From Candidatus Sphingomonas colombiensis (lineage in GTDB: Bacteria; Pseudomonadota; Alphaproteobacteria; Sphingomonadales; Sphingomonadaceae), in contig CP119315.1 of assembly GCA_029202845.1 (NCBI GenBank), forward strand, positions 2,883,001-2,947,000: DNA of 64,000 nt, written 5' to 3'. The notes under the pieces were generated by a model. The model saw only the letters and a program-made list of their open reading frames with translations, had not been told where the DNA came from and did no database searches. This document shows, in pieces, positions 9,802 through 19,500 of the stretch. A program made the position numbers and the translations under genes. Every line of letters begins with the position of its first letter. The first letter of the stretch is position 1.

Positions 9802-11325
9802 ATGTTTCTGCGCCTGCTGCTCGCGACCTCGGTCGCGCTGACTGCCCCCGCCGCCGCAATGGCTCAGTCATCGGCGGCTCGGGTCGATACCGATAGCGGC
9901 ACCGTATCGGGCACGTTCGAAGGCGATTTGGCCGTTTTTCGTGGCATCCCTTATGCTTCGGCGCCTGTCGGGCCCCTGCGCTGGAAGGCGCCGCAGCCCG
10001 CGCCGCATTGGAACGGCGTCCGCGAAACTCGCAGCTTTGGCGCAGCCTGCCCGCAAGGACCGGAGCATAAGGAGCCATGGGCACAGGTTGGCCCGATGAG
10101 CGAGGATTGCCTGTTCCTCAACGTGTGGCAGCCGAAGCGCGCGGGGAAATATCCCGTCATGGTGTTCCTGCACGGCGGCGGCTTCACTTATGGCGCGGCC
10201 GGGGTGCCGCTTTACGATGGCGCGGCGCTGGCGAAGCGCGATGTCGTGATCGTCACGGTCAATTATCGCCTCGGCCGGCTTGGCTTCTTCGCTCACCCCG
10301 CGCTGACCCGTGAAGATCCGCACGGTCTGCTCGGCAATTACGGGATCATGGATCAGGTCGCGGCGCTGCAATGGGTGAAGCGCAACATCGCCGGTTTTGG
10401 CGGCGATCCCTCGAATGTCACGGTGTTCGGCGAATCCGCCGGGGCCGGCACCGTCCAGATCCTGATGGGCTCCCCCGCATCGGCAGGGCTGTTCCAAAAG
10501 GCGATTTCGGAATCAGGGGCAGGGGGGAGTGCGCTTTTCCCGATCCGGGGTGGGCCGCTCAACGCGGAGAAGTTGGGTGAGCTTTGGACCACCAGCCTCG
10601 GTCTCAAGGATGCAACGGTCGAACAGCTTCGCGCAATCCCGCTGGCCGACGTCGTCAAGAACGGTCGCGCCTTTCCGTTCATCGACGGCACGGTCGTGGT
10701 GCGCAGTCCCGGCGATTCCTTCTATCAAGGCAAGCAGATGCGCATTCCGCTGATGATCGGCGCGAATTCGAATGAATCCAGCCTTGGCGGGATGACCGAA
10801 GCCGCCGCCAGGGGCTTGCTGGGTGATGCGTTTCCCGATCTTTTGGCCGGCTATATCGCCTTTACCGGCAAACCGAGCGCGACGGCGGCGATCGATCTTG
10901 CGGAGGATGTCGGCTTCGTGCTGCCGTCCTATGCGATAGCGGACAAGCATGCTGCGGCCGGAGCGCCGACCTATGCTTATTATTTCGATCAGGTGCCGGT
11001 CGATCAGCGCGCGGATGCGGCCGGGACAGATCATGGCGGCGAGCTGGAATATGTCTTCGGCAACAAGCCCGTCGAGCATCGTTGGGATGCGCAGGACGCC
11101 AAAGTGTCAAAGATGATGGGTGATTATTGGGTGCGCTTCGCCCGCACCGGCAATCCTAACGGCGCCGGCGCGCCGAACTGGCCGGCAGTGACGACGCAGC
11201 CGACCACCTATCTCGCGGTTGGCGCCACGACACATACGGCGCGGCTGCAACCCGTTCAGGAGCGCGCGAAGGCCGAGACGATGGCGGATTCGTCGAAGAG
11301 ATGGGCGGCGATGCCGAAGCCCTGA
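9802..11325 (+). CDS. exported type-B carboxylesterase
   Basis: About 507 residues with a signal peptide (ending AAMAQ). It has the type-B carboxylesterase features: the FRGIPYA N-terminal motif, SEDCLFLNVW, the oxyanion-hole HGGGF, and the nucleophile elbow GESAGAG with Ser212. The likely acid is the Glu in GANSNESS, and the likely His lies in GTDHGGELEYVFG. It should hydrolyse ester substrates in the periplasm; natural substrate unknown. Of two in-frame ATGs, 9802 is better spaced from AAGGGAG than 9793. It is followed within 27 bases by a GH1 gene, so the two may work together on an esterified glycoside. Confidence 0.9.
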   Translation: MFLRLLLATSVALTAPAAAMAQSSAARVDTDSGTVSGTFEGDLAVFRGIPYASAPVGPLRWKAPQPAPHWNGVRETRSFGAACPQGPEHKEPWAQVGPMSEDCLFLNVWQPKRAGKYPVMVFLHGGGFTYGAAGVPLYDGAALAKRDVVIVTVNYRLGRLGFFAHPALTREDPHGLLGNYGIMDQVAALQWVKRNIAGFGGDPSNVTVFGESAGAGTVQILMGSPASAGLFQKAISESGAGGSALFPIRGGPLNAEKLGELWTTSLGLKDATVEQLRAIPLADVVKNGRAFPFIDGTVVVRSPGDSFYQGKQMRIPLMIGANSNESSLGGMTEAAARGLLGDAFPDLLAGYIAFTGKPSATAAIDLAEDVGFVLPSYAIADKHAAAGAPTYAYYFDQVPVDQRADAAGTDHGGELEYVFGNKPVEHRWDAQDAKVSKMMGDYWVRFARTGNPNGAGAPNWPAVTTQPTTYLAVGATTHTARLQPVQERAKAETMADSSKRWAAMPKP

Positions 11326-11351
11326 ATCTTATCGCGGCAAGGGGGCGGAAC

Positions 11352-12674
11352 ATGATCGACAAGCCGACACGGCGGGAAGCGGTTGCCGGCGCGGCGGCTT
11401 TGCTGGGGCTGAGCGCCGCGACGCCGGCCGTGGCCGCTTCGGCACCGCGCAAATATGCGCCCAAGGGGTTCTTGTGGGGCGCGGCGATTTCGGCGCATCA
11501 AAGCGAGGGAGGGAACACCAATTCGGATAGCTGGTATCTCGAAACGAACAGCCCGACCGCGTTTCTGGATCCTTCGGGCGATGCCTGCGACAGCTATCAT
11601 CGTTATGAGGAAGATCTCGACATTGCCGCCCGGCTCGGGCTGAACTGCTATCGCTTCGGCATCGAATGGGCGCGGATCGAGCCGGCTTCAGGCATGTTTT
11701 CGGAAGCGGCGCTCGATCACTATGTCCGCGTGCTCGAGGCATGCCACGCGCGCAAGCTGATGCCGATCGTCACCTACAATCACTTCACGGTGCCATTGTG
11801 GTTTGCGATGCGCGGCGGGTTCGAGGTGGCGGACGGGGCCGATCTGTTCGCCCGCTTCTGCGCCCGCGCGACCGAGCGGTTGGGGCATCTGATCGGCATG
11901 GCATCGACCTTCAACGAAGCCAATATCGTTCTGCTGCGCAAGGTTCTGCCGCGTTTCGCGAGCGATGCCGCAGCAGCAAATGCACGCGCGATGATCGCGG
12001 CAGCGGCGCGCCGCACCGCGTCACCGCAATTCTCGTCGATGCTGTTCGGCGATCCTGACAGGATCAGCGCAGTCATGCTCGATGCCCATGCCAAGGGGTA
12101 TGCAGCGATCAAGGCGGGGCCGGGCGATTTCCCGGTCGGCGTCACGCTGTCGATGCAGGAGATTCAGGGCGTGGGGCCCGGCAATCACGCCACGCAGGCC
12201 GAACAGACGATGTATGGCGGCTGGATCGAGGCCGCACGCACGGCTGATTTCGTTGGGGTCCAGACTTACTCCCGCTTGCGTATCGACGCCAAGGGGCTGA
12301 TGCCGCCCGAGCCGGGGGTCGCGCTCACCGACATGGGCTACGAGAATTATCCGCACGCGATCGGGGCGACGATCCGCTACGCCGCCAAGCATATCGGCCG
12401 TCCGATCTACCTGACCGAGACCGGCATCGCGGCGACGGATGATGCAATCCGCGCAAAATTCATCGACGCGACGATCGCCGAGGTCGCCAAATGCATCGCC
12501 GAGGGGATCGAGGTGCATGGCTATCTCTATTGGTCGCTGCTCGATAATTTCGAGTGGACGTCCGGCTATGCGAAGCAGTTCGGGCTGGTCGCCGTCGATC
12601 GCACGACATTCAAGCGAACGCTGAAGCCCAGCGCGTTCGCCCTGGCCGCGCATGCCAGGGCGAACCGGCTGTGA
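11352..12674 (+). CDS. glycoside hydrolase family 1 protein, exported
   Basis: 440 residues. The N-terminus TRREAVAGAAALLGL looks like a twin-arginine-type signal with an Ala-rich core. The GH1 barrel begins FLWGAAISAHQSEG and contains the YHRYEEDLDIAARLGLNCYRF-type beta-1 region (shown here in part) and the EW-RIEP motif. The acid/base motif is TFNEAN instead of the usual TFNEP, and the nucleophile region is YLTETGIA rather than I-TENG; both Glu are kept. The C-terminal GYLYWSLLDNFEW is standard. It is probably a beta-glycosidase of an altered-specificity clade. ATG 11352 removes a leader without signal character. Its TGA overlaps the GTG of the next gene. Confidence 0.9.
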   Translation: MIDKPTRREAVAGAAALLGLSAATPAVAASAPRKYAPKGFLWGAAISAHQSEGGNTNSDSWYLETNSPTAFLDPSGDACDSYHRYEEDLDIAARLGLNCYRFGIEWARIEPASGMFSEAALDHYVRVLEACHARKLMPIVTYNHFTVPLWFAMRGGFEVADGADLFARFCARATERLGHLIGMASTFNEANIVLLRKVLPRFASDAAAANARAMIAAAARRTASPQFSSMLFGDPDRISAVMLDAHAKGYAAIKAGPGDFPVGVTLSMQEIQGVGPGNHATQAEQTMYGGWIEAARTADFVGVQTYSRLRIDAKGLMPPEPGVALTDMGYENYPHAIGATIRYAAKHIGRPIYLTETGIAATDDAIRAKFIDATIAEVAKCIAEGIEVHGYLYWSLLDNFEWTSGYAKQFGLVAVDRTTFKRTLKPSAFALAAHARANRL

Positions 12675-13882
12675 CCGCCGCCCCGTTCGCCGCACCGCGC
12701 AGGAAGCGGCGGTGGCTCCGTCGTATTCTCATCGGTCTGGGCGTGATCCTCGTCGTCCTTCTCGGCGTGTTCACCGCATTCGACGGGTGGATTACGCTGG
12801 CGCGTCTGCGCGGGCCGGCATCGCCTTTCGATGCAAGGCAGGTTCCGCCAGCGCCCGACTACGCGCAGGCAAAGGCGTGGCTCGCCTTTCCGGGGCGCAA
12901 TGGCCTCGAACGCTCAACGCCGCCGGGCGTGGCGCCTGTCGCCGAAGACCATGCGCCGGCGGACGTGTTTTTCGTGCACCCGACCACCTTTCGCGGCAGC
13001 TCCGTATGGATCGCGCCCTATGACGCATCGGACGAAGCAGCCCCGCTCAATCCCCCGGTGCTGCTCGATCAGGTGAGCGTGTTCAACGGGTGTTGCCGCC
13101 TCTATGCGCCGCATTATCGTCAGGCGACGCTGGCCGCGCTGAAGGTGCCGGCGGCGATGGATGTCGCTTATGGCGATATCGTCAGCGCCTTCCGTTATTA
13201 CATCACCCATCTGAATAACGGCCGCCCGCTCATCATCGCCTCGCACAGCCAGGGCACCGCGCACGCGATCCGGCTGTTGCAGGAGGAAATCCTCGATAAG
13301 CCGCTCAAGGAGCATCTGGTCGCTGCATATCTGATCGGTGGCTATGTTCCCGATACACTTGGTGAATTGGGGTTGCCGGTATGTGACGATGCCAGACAAA
13401 CCGGCTGCGTCATCTCTTACAATACCAGTCAGGTCGGGCGGAGCGGCGCGCGGATGATCGTCGACGGCAAAAACTATTGGTGGCGGGGGAAGCTCGTCAC
13501 CAACGGGGCGCCCAATGCGGTGTGCGTGAACCCGCTGACCTGGCGACGGCAGGTCGCAGCCCCGGCAAGCGCCAATACCGGCAGTCTGCCCTTTCCGGAG
13601 GCACCATTCGGAGGCGCCGCCAAGCCGCTTCCGCCGCTGGTCCGCAACCTGACGGGCGCCGCATGTCGCGACAGCCTGCTTGAGGTCGACGTGCCATGGT
13701 CCGCGCCATCGGGCTTCATCGACAAATTGAGCCTCGTGTTCGGCAGCTATCACCTCAACGATTACGGCTTTTTCTACGATGCGCTCCGCCAAAACGCGAT
13801 CGGTCGCGTGGACGCATGGAGAACGAAACAGCCACCGTCCAAGATAGCGGCTGCGGCGGCTCACGGGTCAAATAGCGAATAA
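12671..13882 (+). CDS. DUF3089 family alpha/beta hydrolase, membrane-anchored
   Basis: 403 residues. A basic N-terminus (RRKRRWLRR) and one membrane helix (about 18-37) anchor it, probably with the rest outside the inner membrane. The body has DUF3089 features: ADVFFVHPTTF, SVFNGCCRLYAPHYRQ, and a nucleophile elbow ASHSQGT. A LIGGYVP segment follows. DUF3089 proteins are predicted serine hydrolases of unknown substrate. Start GTG 12671 overlaps the upstream stop (GTGA), so it is translationally coupled to the GH1 gene. Together with the esterase this makes a three-hydrolase operon. Confidence 0.85.
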   Translation: MTAAPFAAPRRKRRWLRRILIGLGVILVVLLGVFTAFDGWITLARLRGPASPFDARQVPPAPDYAQAKAWLAFPGRNGLERSTPPGVAPVAEDHAPADVFFVHPTTFRGSSVWIAPYDASDEAAPLNPPVLLDQVSVFNGCCRLYAPHYRQATLAALKVPAAMDVAYGDIVSAFRYYITHLNNGRPLIIASHSQGTAHAIRLLQEEILDKPLKEHLVAAYLIGGYVPDTLGELGLPVCDDARQTGCVISYNTSQVGRSGARMIVDGKNYWWRGKLVTNGAPNAVCVNPLTWRRQVAAPASANTGSLPFPEAPFGGAAKPLPPLVRNLTGAACRDSLLEVDVPWSAPSGFIDKLSLVFGSYHLNDYGFFYDALRQNAIGRVDAWRTKQPPSKIAAAAAHGSNSE

Positions 13883-13995
13883 GTTTCGACCTGCTGCCAG
13901 TCGCCTGCCAGCGCTTCGCATTGTTTCATGTCGTGGCAGTTCCGCGAGCCGGGCCGGCGCGAGCGCCACCGTTTTACCCGCGAGGTCAGCTAGTA

Positions 13996-14870
13996 GTGCA
14001 GCCCTATCCGCTATTGTTGCACAAGTTCACCGATCACGCGGCGAAATGGCATGGCGACGCCGAGATCGTGACCGGCGGCGGCACCGCGCCGGCGACGCCG
14101 ATCGGCTATGCCAGGCTGCGCGATCGCAGCGTTAAACTGTCCGCGGCCTTCGCTACGCTTGGGCTTGGTCAGGGCGATCGTATCGCGACGCGGGCCTGGA
14201 ACAGCCAGGCACATATGGAATGCTGGTATGCCGCGCCGGGCATCGGCGTGGTGTGCCATACGCTCAACCCGCGCATCGGCGCCGCCGCGCTTGCGGAAAT
14301 GGCGGGGCAGGCGGGCGATCGGTTATTGGTGGCGAGCCCGGATCAGGCTGCGCTGGTTGAGGAACTGGTCGCGCTCTGCACGGCCGTCGAACATGTCCTG
14401 ATCCTCGATGAGCCCGGCGCAGCGGGGGTGCCGCTCCCGATTGTCGACGGCGTGCGGATCTGGACGCAGCGGGAATTGATAGATCAGCCGGCTACCGCGA
14501 TCCCCTGGGGCGGCATCTCGACGGCGCCGGTCTGGCATCGCTCATCGCGGGGGAGCAAGTCACGATCGCGGTTGGCGTCGCGACCGTTTGGCTGGGTTTG
14601 ATCGATCATCTCGACGTCATGGGCATGGAATTGCCTTCGCTCGATCGAGTGCTGCTGGGCGGTGCGCCGGTGCCGCAAGCGCTGATGGACCGGATCCAGG
14701 CCCGGCTTGGTGTCGTGGTTCAGACCAGTTGGGGCATGACCGAGCTCTCGTCGATCGGCACGGTGACGCCCGCCAAAGCAATCACACGCAACGCGGCCAA
14801 ATCGGGGCGGTCACCCGCGCGATCGAAGCTGAATCGCTCGCGCGGGCAAGATCGACAAACGGGTCTGTGA
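13996..14870 (+). pseudogene. AMP-dependent acyl-CoA ligase, internally deleted remnant
   Basis: The first segment (GTG 13996 to about 14510) matches the N-terminal part of medium/long-chain fatty acyl-CoA ligases (GDRIATRAWNSQAHMECWYA; LNPRIGAAAL). The second segment, in a different frame from about 14508, reads GRHLDGAGL, then GVATVWLGLIDHLD, then RVLLGGAPVPQAL and QTSWGMTELSSIGTV. Between them, roughly 130 residues that normally carry the TSGTTG-x-PKG ATP-binding loop are missing. Homology stops after GTVTPAK, so the C-terminal lid domain is gone too. An internal deletion with a frameshift explains this. It cannot encode an active enzyme. Confidence 0.85.
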
Positions 14871-14930
14871 GCGCGATATCCGACATTCGTTTGCCAGGCC
14901 CGCAAACGGCCCAAGGAGATGTAAAAGACG

Positions 14931-15617
14931 ATGCCCGAGCCCAAGCCCAAGCGCCGCACCAAAGCCGAACAACGCGCTGAAAGCCTTGAGCAGATCATGG
15001 ACGCGGCCGAATATCTGTTCTCGCAGCACGGCTTGTACGGCGTCACGCTGAAAGACGTCGCCAAGCGCGTTGGCGTTCACACGTCGCTGCTGCACTACTA
15101 TTTCGAAGACAAGAAAGAACTGTTCGACAAAGTCATCGCGCGCCGCGCGCCGATCACTATCGAGCGGCGGATGGACGCGCTGGCGAGCTATGAGCGCGAG
15201 GCGGCAGGGAGGCCAACGGTGGAGGGCGCCTTGCGCGCCTATCTCGATACCGATCTCGATCTTTATGGCCAGCCAGATGAGGGATGGCGGCACTATGGCG
15301 CACTCGGCGCGCTGGTCAGCAATACCCCGGAATGGGGGGCGGAGCTGATGGACACGTTGTTCGACGATGTCGTGCTGCGGCTAATCAAATTGCTGCAGCA
15401 AGCCTTGCCTGACTGCCCCGAAGAGGATTTGTTCTGGGGCTATCACTTCGTCACCGGCGCGCTGATGCTCACGCTCGCCCGCACGGGGCGTATCGACAAG
15501 CTGTCGGGCGGCCTGTGCAAATCGGATGATTTCGTTGCGGTGAAGGACCGGATGGCAAAGTTCATGGCGGGGGGCTTCGTCGTGCTTTGCAATGAGCGTG
15601 CCGCGAGCAGGGCATAG
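14931..15617 (+). CDS. TetR/AcrR family transcriptional regulator
   Basis: 228 residues. After a basic leader (PKPKRRTKAEQR) the TetR DNA-binding domain spans about residues 18-65, with the helix-turn-helix GVTLKDVAKRVGVHTSLLHYYFEDKKELFDKV. This long stretch is given here only as its key parts: TLKDVAKRVGV and LLHYYFEDK. A ligand-binding C-terminal domain follows. AAGGAG lies shortly before ATG 14931. It sits between two pseudogenes. A TetR next to an acyl-CoA ligase often controls fatty-acid metabolism, so it may have outlived its target. Confidence 0.92.
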   Translation: MPEPKPKRRTKAEQRAESLEQIMDAAEYLFSQHGLYGVTLKDVAKRVGVHTSLLHYYFEDKKELFDKVIARRAPITIERRMDALASYEREAAGRPTVEGALRAYLDTDLDLYGQPDEGWRHYGALGALVSNTPEWGAELMDTLFDDVVLRLIKLLQQALPDCPEEDLFWGYHFVTGALMLTLARTGRIDKLSGGLCKSDDFVAVKDRMAKFMAGGFVVLCNERAASRA

Positions 15618-15672
15618 GTGTGATCCGCGCCGATCGATCCGCTGGGCCGTAAGACGCGTCGGAGGGAGAGAG

Positions 15673-16548
15673 CTGAATCTCACATATTCGATCTTTGGGG
15701 CCATGCTTGCGATCGCCGGTGCGGCCATGGCGCAATCGGGCGCCTCGATCGAACCGGCTGTCGGCGCAATGGACGCACTATGCGTGGCTTTGCGAGCGAT
15801 GCGGCCAGCCGTCACCGCCTGTATGCATGATGCTGCAAGAGCGAGAACGCTGCGCCGGCAGGTGTAAGTTTCATCGGTGACGGATTTGAAAATCTATGAA
15901 AACTGGCCGAAACAACTTCTGGATAGTGGTTTCGCCGGGCGCTACCATTATGATACCGCGAATGGAAAGCTTGGTCGAACAACAGGCTGACGAGGAATTT
16001 ACTTCGGAGATTCGATAGCCGAATTATAGGACCTGACCGACCCCGCGTTTTTTTCAGAACGACGTAATAAATCGCGGTATCAGCGGGCAAACAACCGATC
16101 AGATGCTCTACCGCTTCAGGCACGACATGATCGGACTTTGCCCCCCGGTCGTTCATCTCGTAGCGGGAACCAGCGATATTGCCTGCAATACCGGGCCAAC
16201 ATCGCTGGTATGGATCAAGGTCAATATCGAATTTATGGTCGATCTGGCCGAAACTCACCATGTCGTCGTGATATTGCGCACTCTTTCGCGGAGGTACGGT
16301 TCAGCTGGCGCCCTGCGATCGCTCCGGTCGAAAAGGTCGTGAGCTACAATCATTCGCTTAGGTCATTTCGTGCGCGCAAAGGCCTGATATTGATCGATTG
16401 TCATTCCGCTTTGGATGACAGAATGGGAGGATTTCGTCCGGATATTTCAGGTGAAGAAGTTCTTCCGAACGAAGCGAGTTATGTTCTCACTGCCCCACTG
16501 GCTCGCAAAGCGGTGGACGCGGTGCTCATCAGGAAAAAGGGGCGTTAA
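15673..16548 (+). pseudogene. SGNH/GDSL hydrolase, decayed
   Basis: Pieces of one exported SGNH hydrolase can be read across three frames. A signal-peptide-like start (CTG at 15673, perhaps a mutated ATG, behind GGAGGGAGAG) ends near AAMAQ. About 15865 reads VSFIGDGFENL, where FMGDSIT is expected, followed by a stop. From 16055 one frame reads NDVINRGISGQTTDQML, then PPVVHLVAGTSDIACNTG. Near 16285 it shifts to FSWRPAIAPVEKV, then MGGFRPDISGEEVLPNEASY. The catalytic Ser (GDS to GDG), block-III Asn (GTND to GTSD) and catalytic His (VHPN to VLPN) are all lost. Confidence 0.85.
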
Positions 16549-16569
16549 CGGGGTTTTTTTGGGGGGGGA

Positions 16570-19500
16570 TTAGGGAGTGTAGCCACTTGCGGGCGCGGTT
16601 TTTCTTCCGGTGAGGCCGATCAGCACCGGCATCGCCAACAGCACCAACGGATATTGCAGCAACAGACCCGCGATGATCGAGATCGCCAGCGGTTGCTGAA
16701 TTCCGGCGCCACGCCCGATCGACAGGGCGAGCGGCAGCAGCGTCAGGATCGCCGCGAGCGTCGTCATCGTGATCGGGCGGAGTCGGTTGCGGCTGGCTTC
16801 GCGCGCGGCGGCGCGGTGCGGCATGTGGTGCGCCAGTTCCTCATATTCGCTGACGTAGAAGATCGCCATTTCCGTGCCGATGCCGATGATCATCGTCATG
16901 CCCATCAGCGCGGTGATATTGAGATCGACGCCGGTCAGCCACAGCGCGGTGAACACGGCGGTGGTCGAGAGCAGCGAGCACCCGATGATAATGAGCGGCG
17001 TCGCGAAGCGGCGATAGAGGACCAGCAACAGGATGAACTCCGCGATCAGCGCGGCGAGGAACACCCGCGTCAGCCCGGCGAAGGCGATCTGCTGCTGCTG
17101 GTAAAGCCCGCCAAGCTCATAGCGCACGCCGGGCGCGAGCAGGCCCGGTTGCGCGAGGGCACGCGTGATATCCGCGATCGTTGCGCCGAGCCCGCGCCCC
17201 TCGATCCGGCCCGTCACCGCGACCATCGGCTCCAGATTTTCGCGCGCGATCTGCGGCTGGCCCGTGACCGGCTGGAGATTGGCGACCCGCGATAGCGCAA
17301 AGACATGCCCGTCGCTCGCGCGGATCGGGAGCCGCGCCAGCCCCTCACGGGTGATCGACAACGCATCGGGCAGGCGAACGCGGACGTTGATCGCCTTGCT
17401 GGCCTGGGGAAGGGTGGTCGCAACCGTTCCGTTGAGCGCCGCGTCGATCGCGTTTTGCACTTCGGCCGGGCTCACCCCCTCGAACGCGGATCGGATCGGA
17501 TCGATGCGGACGTCGATCGCATCCCCGGCGAGCTGCACGCCATCCTTCACCTCGATCACCCCGGAAACCTTGCCGATCGCGGCGGCGACCTTCTGCGCCT
17601 GCGTGGTGAGGATCGTCGGGTCGGACGAGAACAGCTTGATCTCGATCGGCTGCGGCACCGCCGTCAGATCGCCGATAAGATCCTCCATAAGCTGCGCGAC
17701 CTCGACCTGCACCCCCGGCACTTTCGCGGCAACCTGATGCGCGACGGCGGAGGCCACCTCCTCGGTGGCGCGGGCATGATCGGGCTTCAGCCGGACGAAA
17801 TAGTCGCCGTGATAGCTCTGCCCGAGATCGCCACCGAGCCCGGTGCCAAGCCGGCGCGAGAAGGTCAGCACGTCCGCATCCGCACGGAGCAGCGCATCCA
17901 CCTGGCCCATCCGCCGCTCGGTCTCGTCGAGCGAGGTGCCGGGCGGCGTGTAATAATCCATGACGAAGCCGCCCTCGTCGACCTTGGGCATGAACCCGGT
18001 CGGCACATTGGCGTAACCGATATAGCCGATGATCAGCAGCGGCACCCCGATCGCGGCGAGCAGCCATGGCCGTGCACGCAGCCGATCCAGCCCGTTATCG
18101 TGCCATCGCGCGAGCCGCCCCTCGCCGGCGCTCGCGGGATCACGCACGGTATCGAAATCGACCAGCAGCGTGGTCAGCGCCGGGACGACAAAGGCGGTCA
18201 TCGCCCAGGATATCGCCAGCGCGGCCGCCATCGTCACGGATAGCGCCTTGGAAAATGCGCCGGTCACCCCGGTGAGGAACGAGAGCGGCAGGAACACGAT
18301 CAGCGTTGCGAGGCTCGATCCGGTCAGCGGCGTCATGAACTCGCGCGCGGCGGGCAATACCGCCGCCTTGCCGGCGCCTTCTGCGCCCGCGCGGCGCACG
18401 ATATGTTCGACCATCACGATCACATCGTCGATCAGCAACCCGACGGCCGCGGCGATCCCGCCGAGCGTCATGATGTTGAAGCTCATGCCGCAGATCGTCA
18501 GCACCAGCACGGTCGTCGCCAGCGTCGCGGGAACGACGATCGCCGCAACGAGCGTGATCCGCCAGCTTTTGAGGAATAGCAGCAGGACGAACGCCGCGAG
18601 GACCAGCCCGATCAACACCGCATCGCGCACGCTCGCGACCGATTCCGTGACGAGCTCGCTCTGATCGTACCAGCAGACAAGGCGCGTGCCGGGCGGCAGT
18701 TTCACACGCGCGAGCTTCTGTTCGACGGCCTGCGCGATCTGCACCGCATTGCCGTCCGGCTGCTCGAAGATATTGAGCAACACCGCCGGCCGCCCATCCT
18801 CGCTGACGCGCAGCCATTGCGGCACCACACCCTGCTGGACGGTCGCCACGTCACGCACGCGCACCACGCCGGCCGGATCGGCCTTCACCACCACCTCGCC
18901 GACGGCGGCGCTGCCGGGGAGGGTGCGATCGGCGATGACGAGAGAAAGCCGCCCGCGATCCTGCACCCGCCCGACCGCGCTCAGCACATTGCCGTTGGCG
19001 ATCGCGGCGGAAAGATCGCTTATCGCAAGGCCATGCGCGGCAAGGCGCGCAGGATCCGCCAGCACCTCGATTTCAGCCGTCTCGCCCCCCTGCACATCGA
19101 CGCGCGCGAGGCCGGGGATGTCGCTCAGCAGCGGGACGATCTGATAGCGCGCGAAATCCTGCAGCCGCGCCGGCGTCGTCTCTTTCGATTCGAGCGCATA
19201 GGAGATGATCGGGAAGACGGTCGGGTCCATCCGCCGGACGTTGTAAGTGGTGCCCGGCGGCAGCGATCCGAGCGCGCGGGACATCGCGCCCTCCACCAGC
19301 AAGGTGCTCGCCACCATATCCCGGCCCCAGCCGAAATCGATCGAGATCTGCGCCGATCCGCGCGTCGTTTCCGATCGTACGCTGCGCACACCCTGCACCG
19401 CGCGCAACGCCTGTTCGACCGGGGTGGTGACGGTGAGCGCGGTCTGATCGGCGGGGCGCGAGCCGGCGTCGATATCGACCACGACGCGCGGGAAGGAGAC

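Noticed and set aside
15812..16261. 149-residue minus-strand frame
   Set aside because: Antisense to the decayed SGNH hydrolase, whose conserved blocks are readable on the plus strand.
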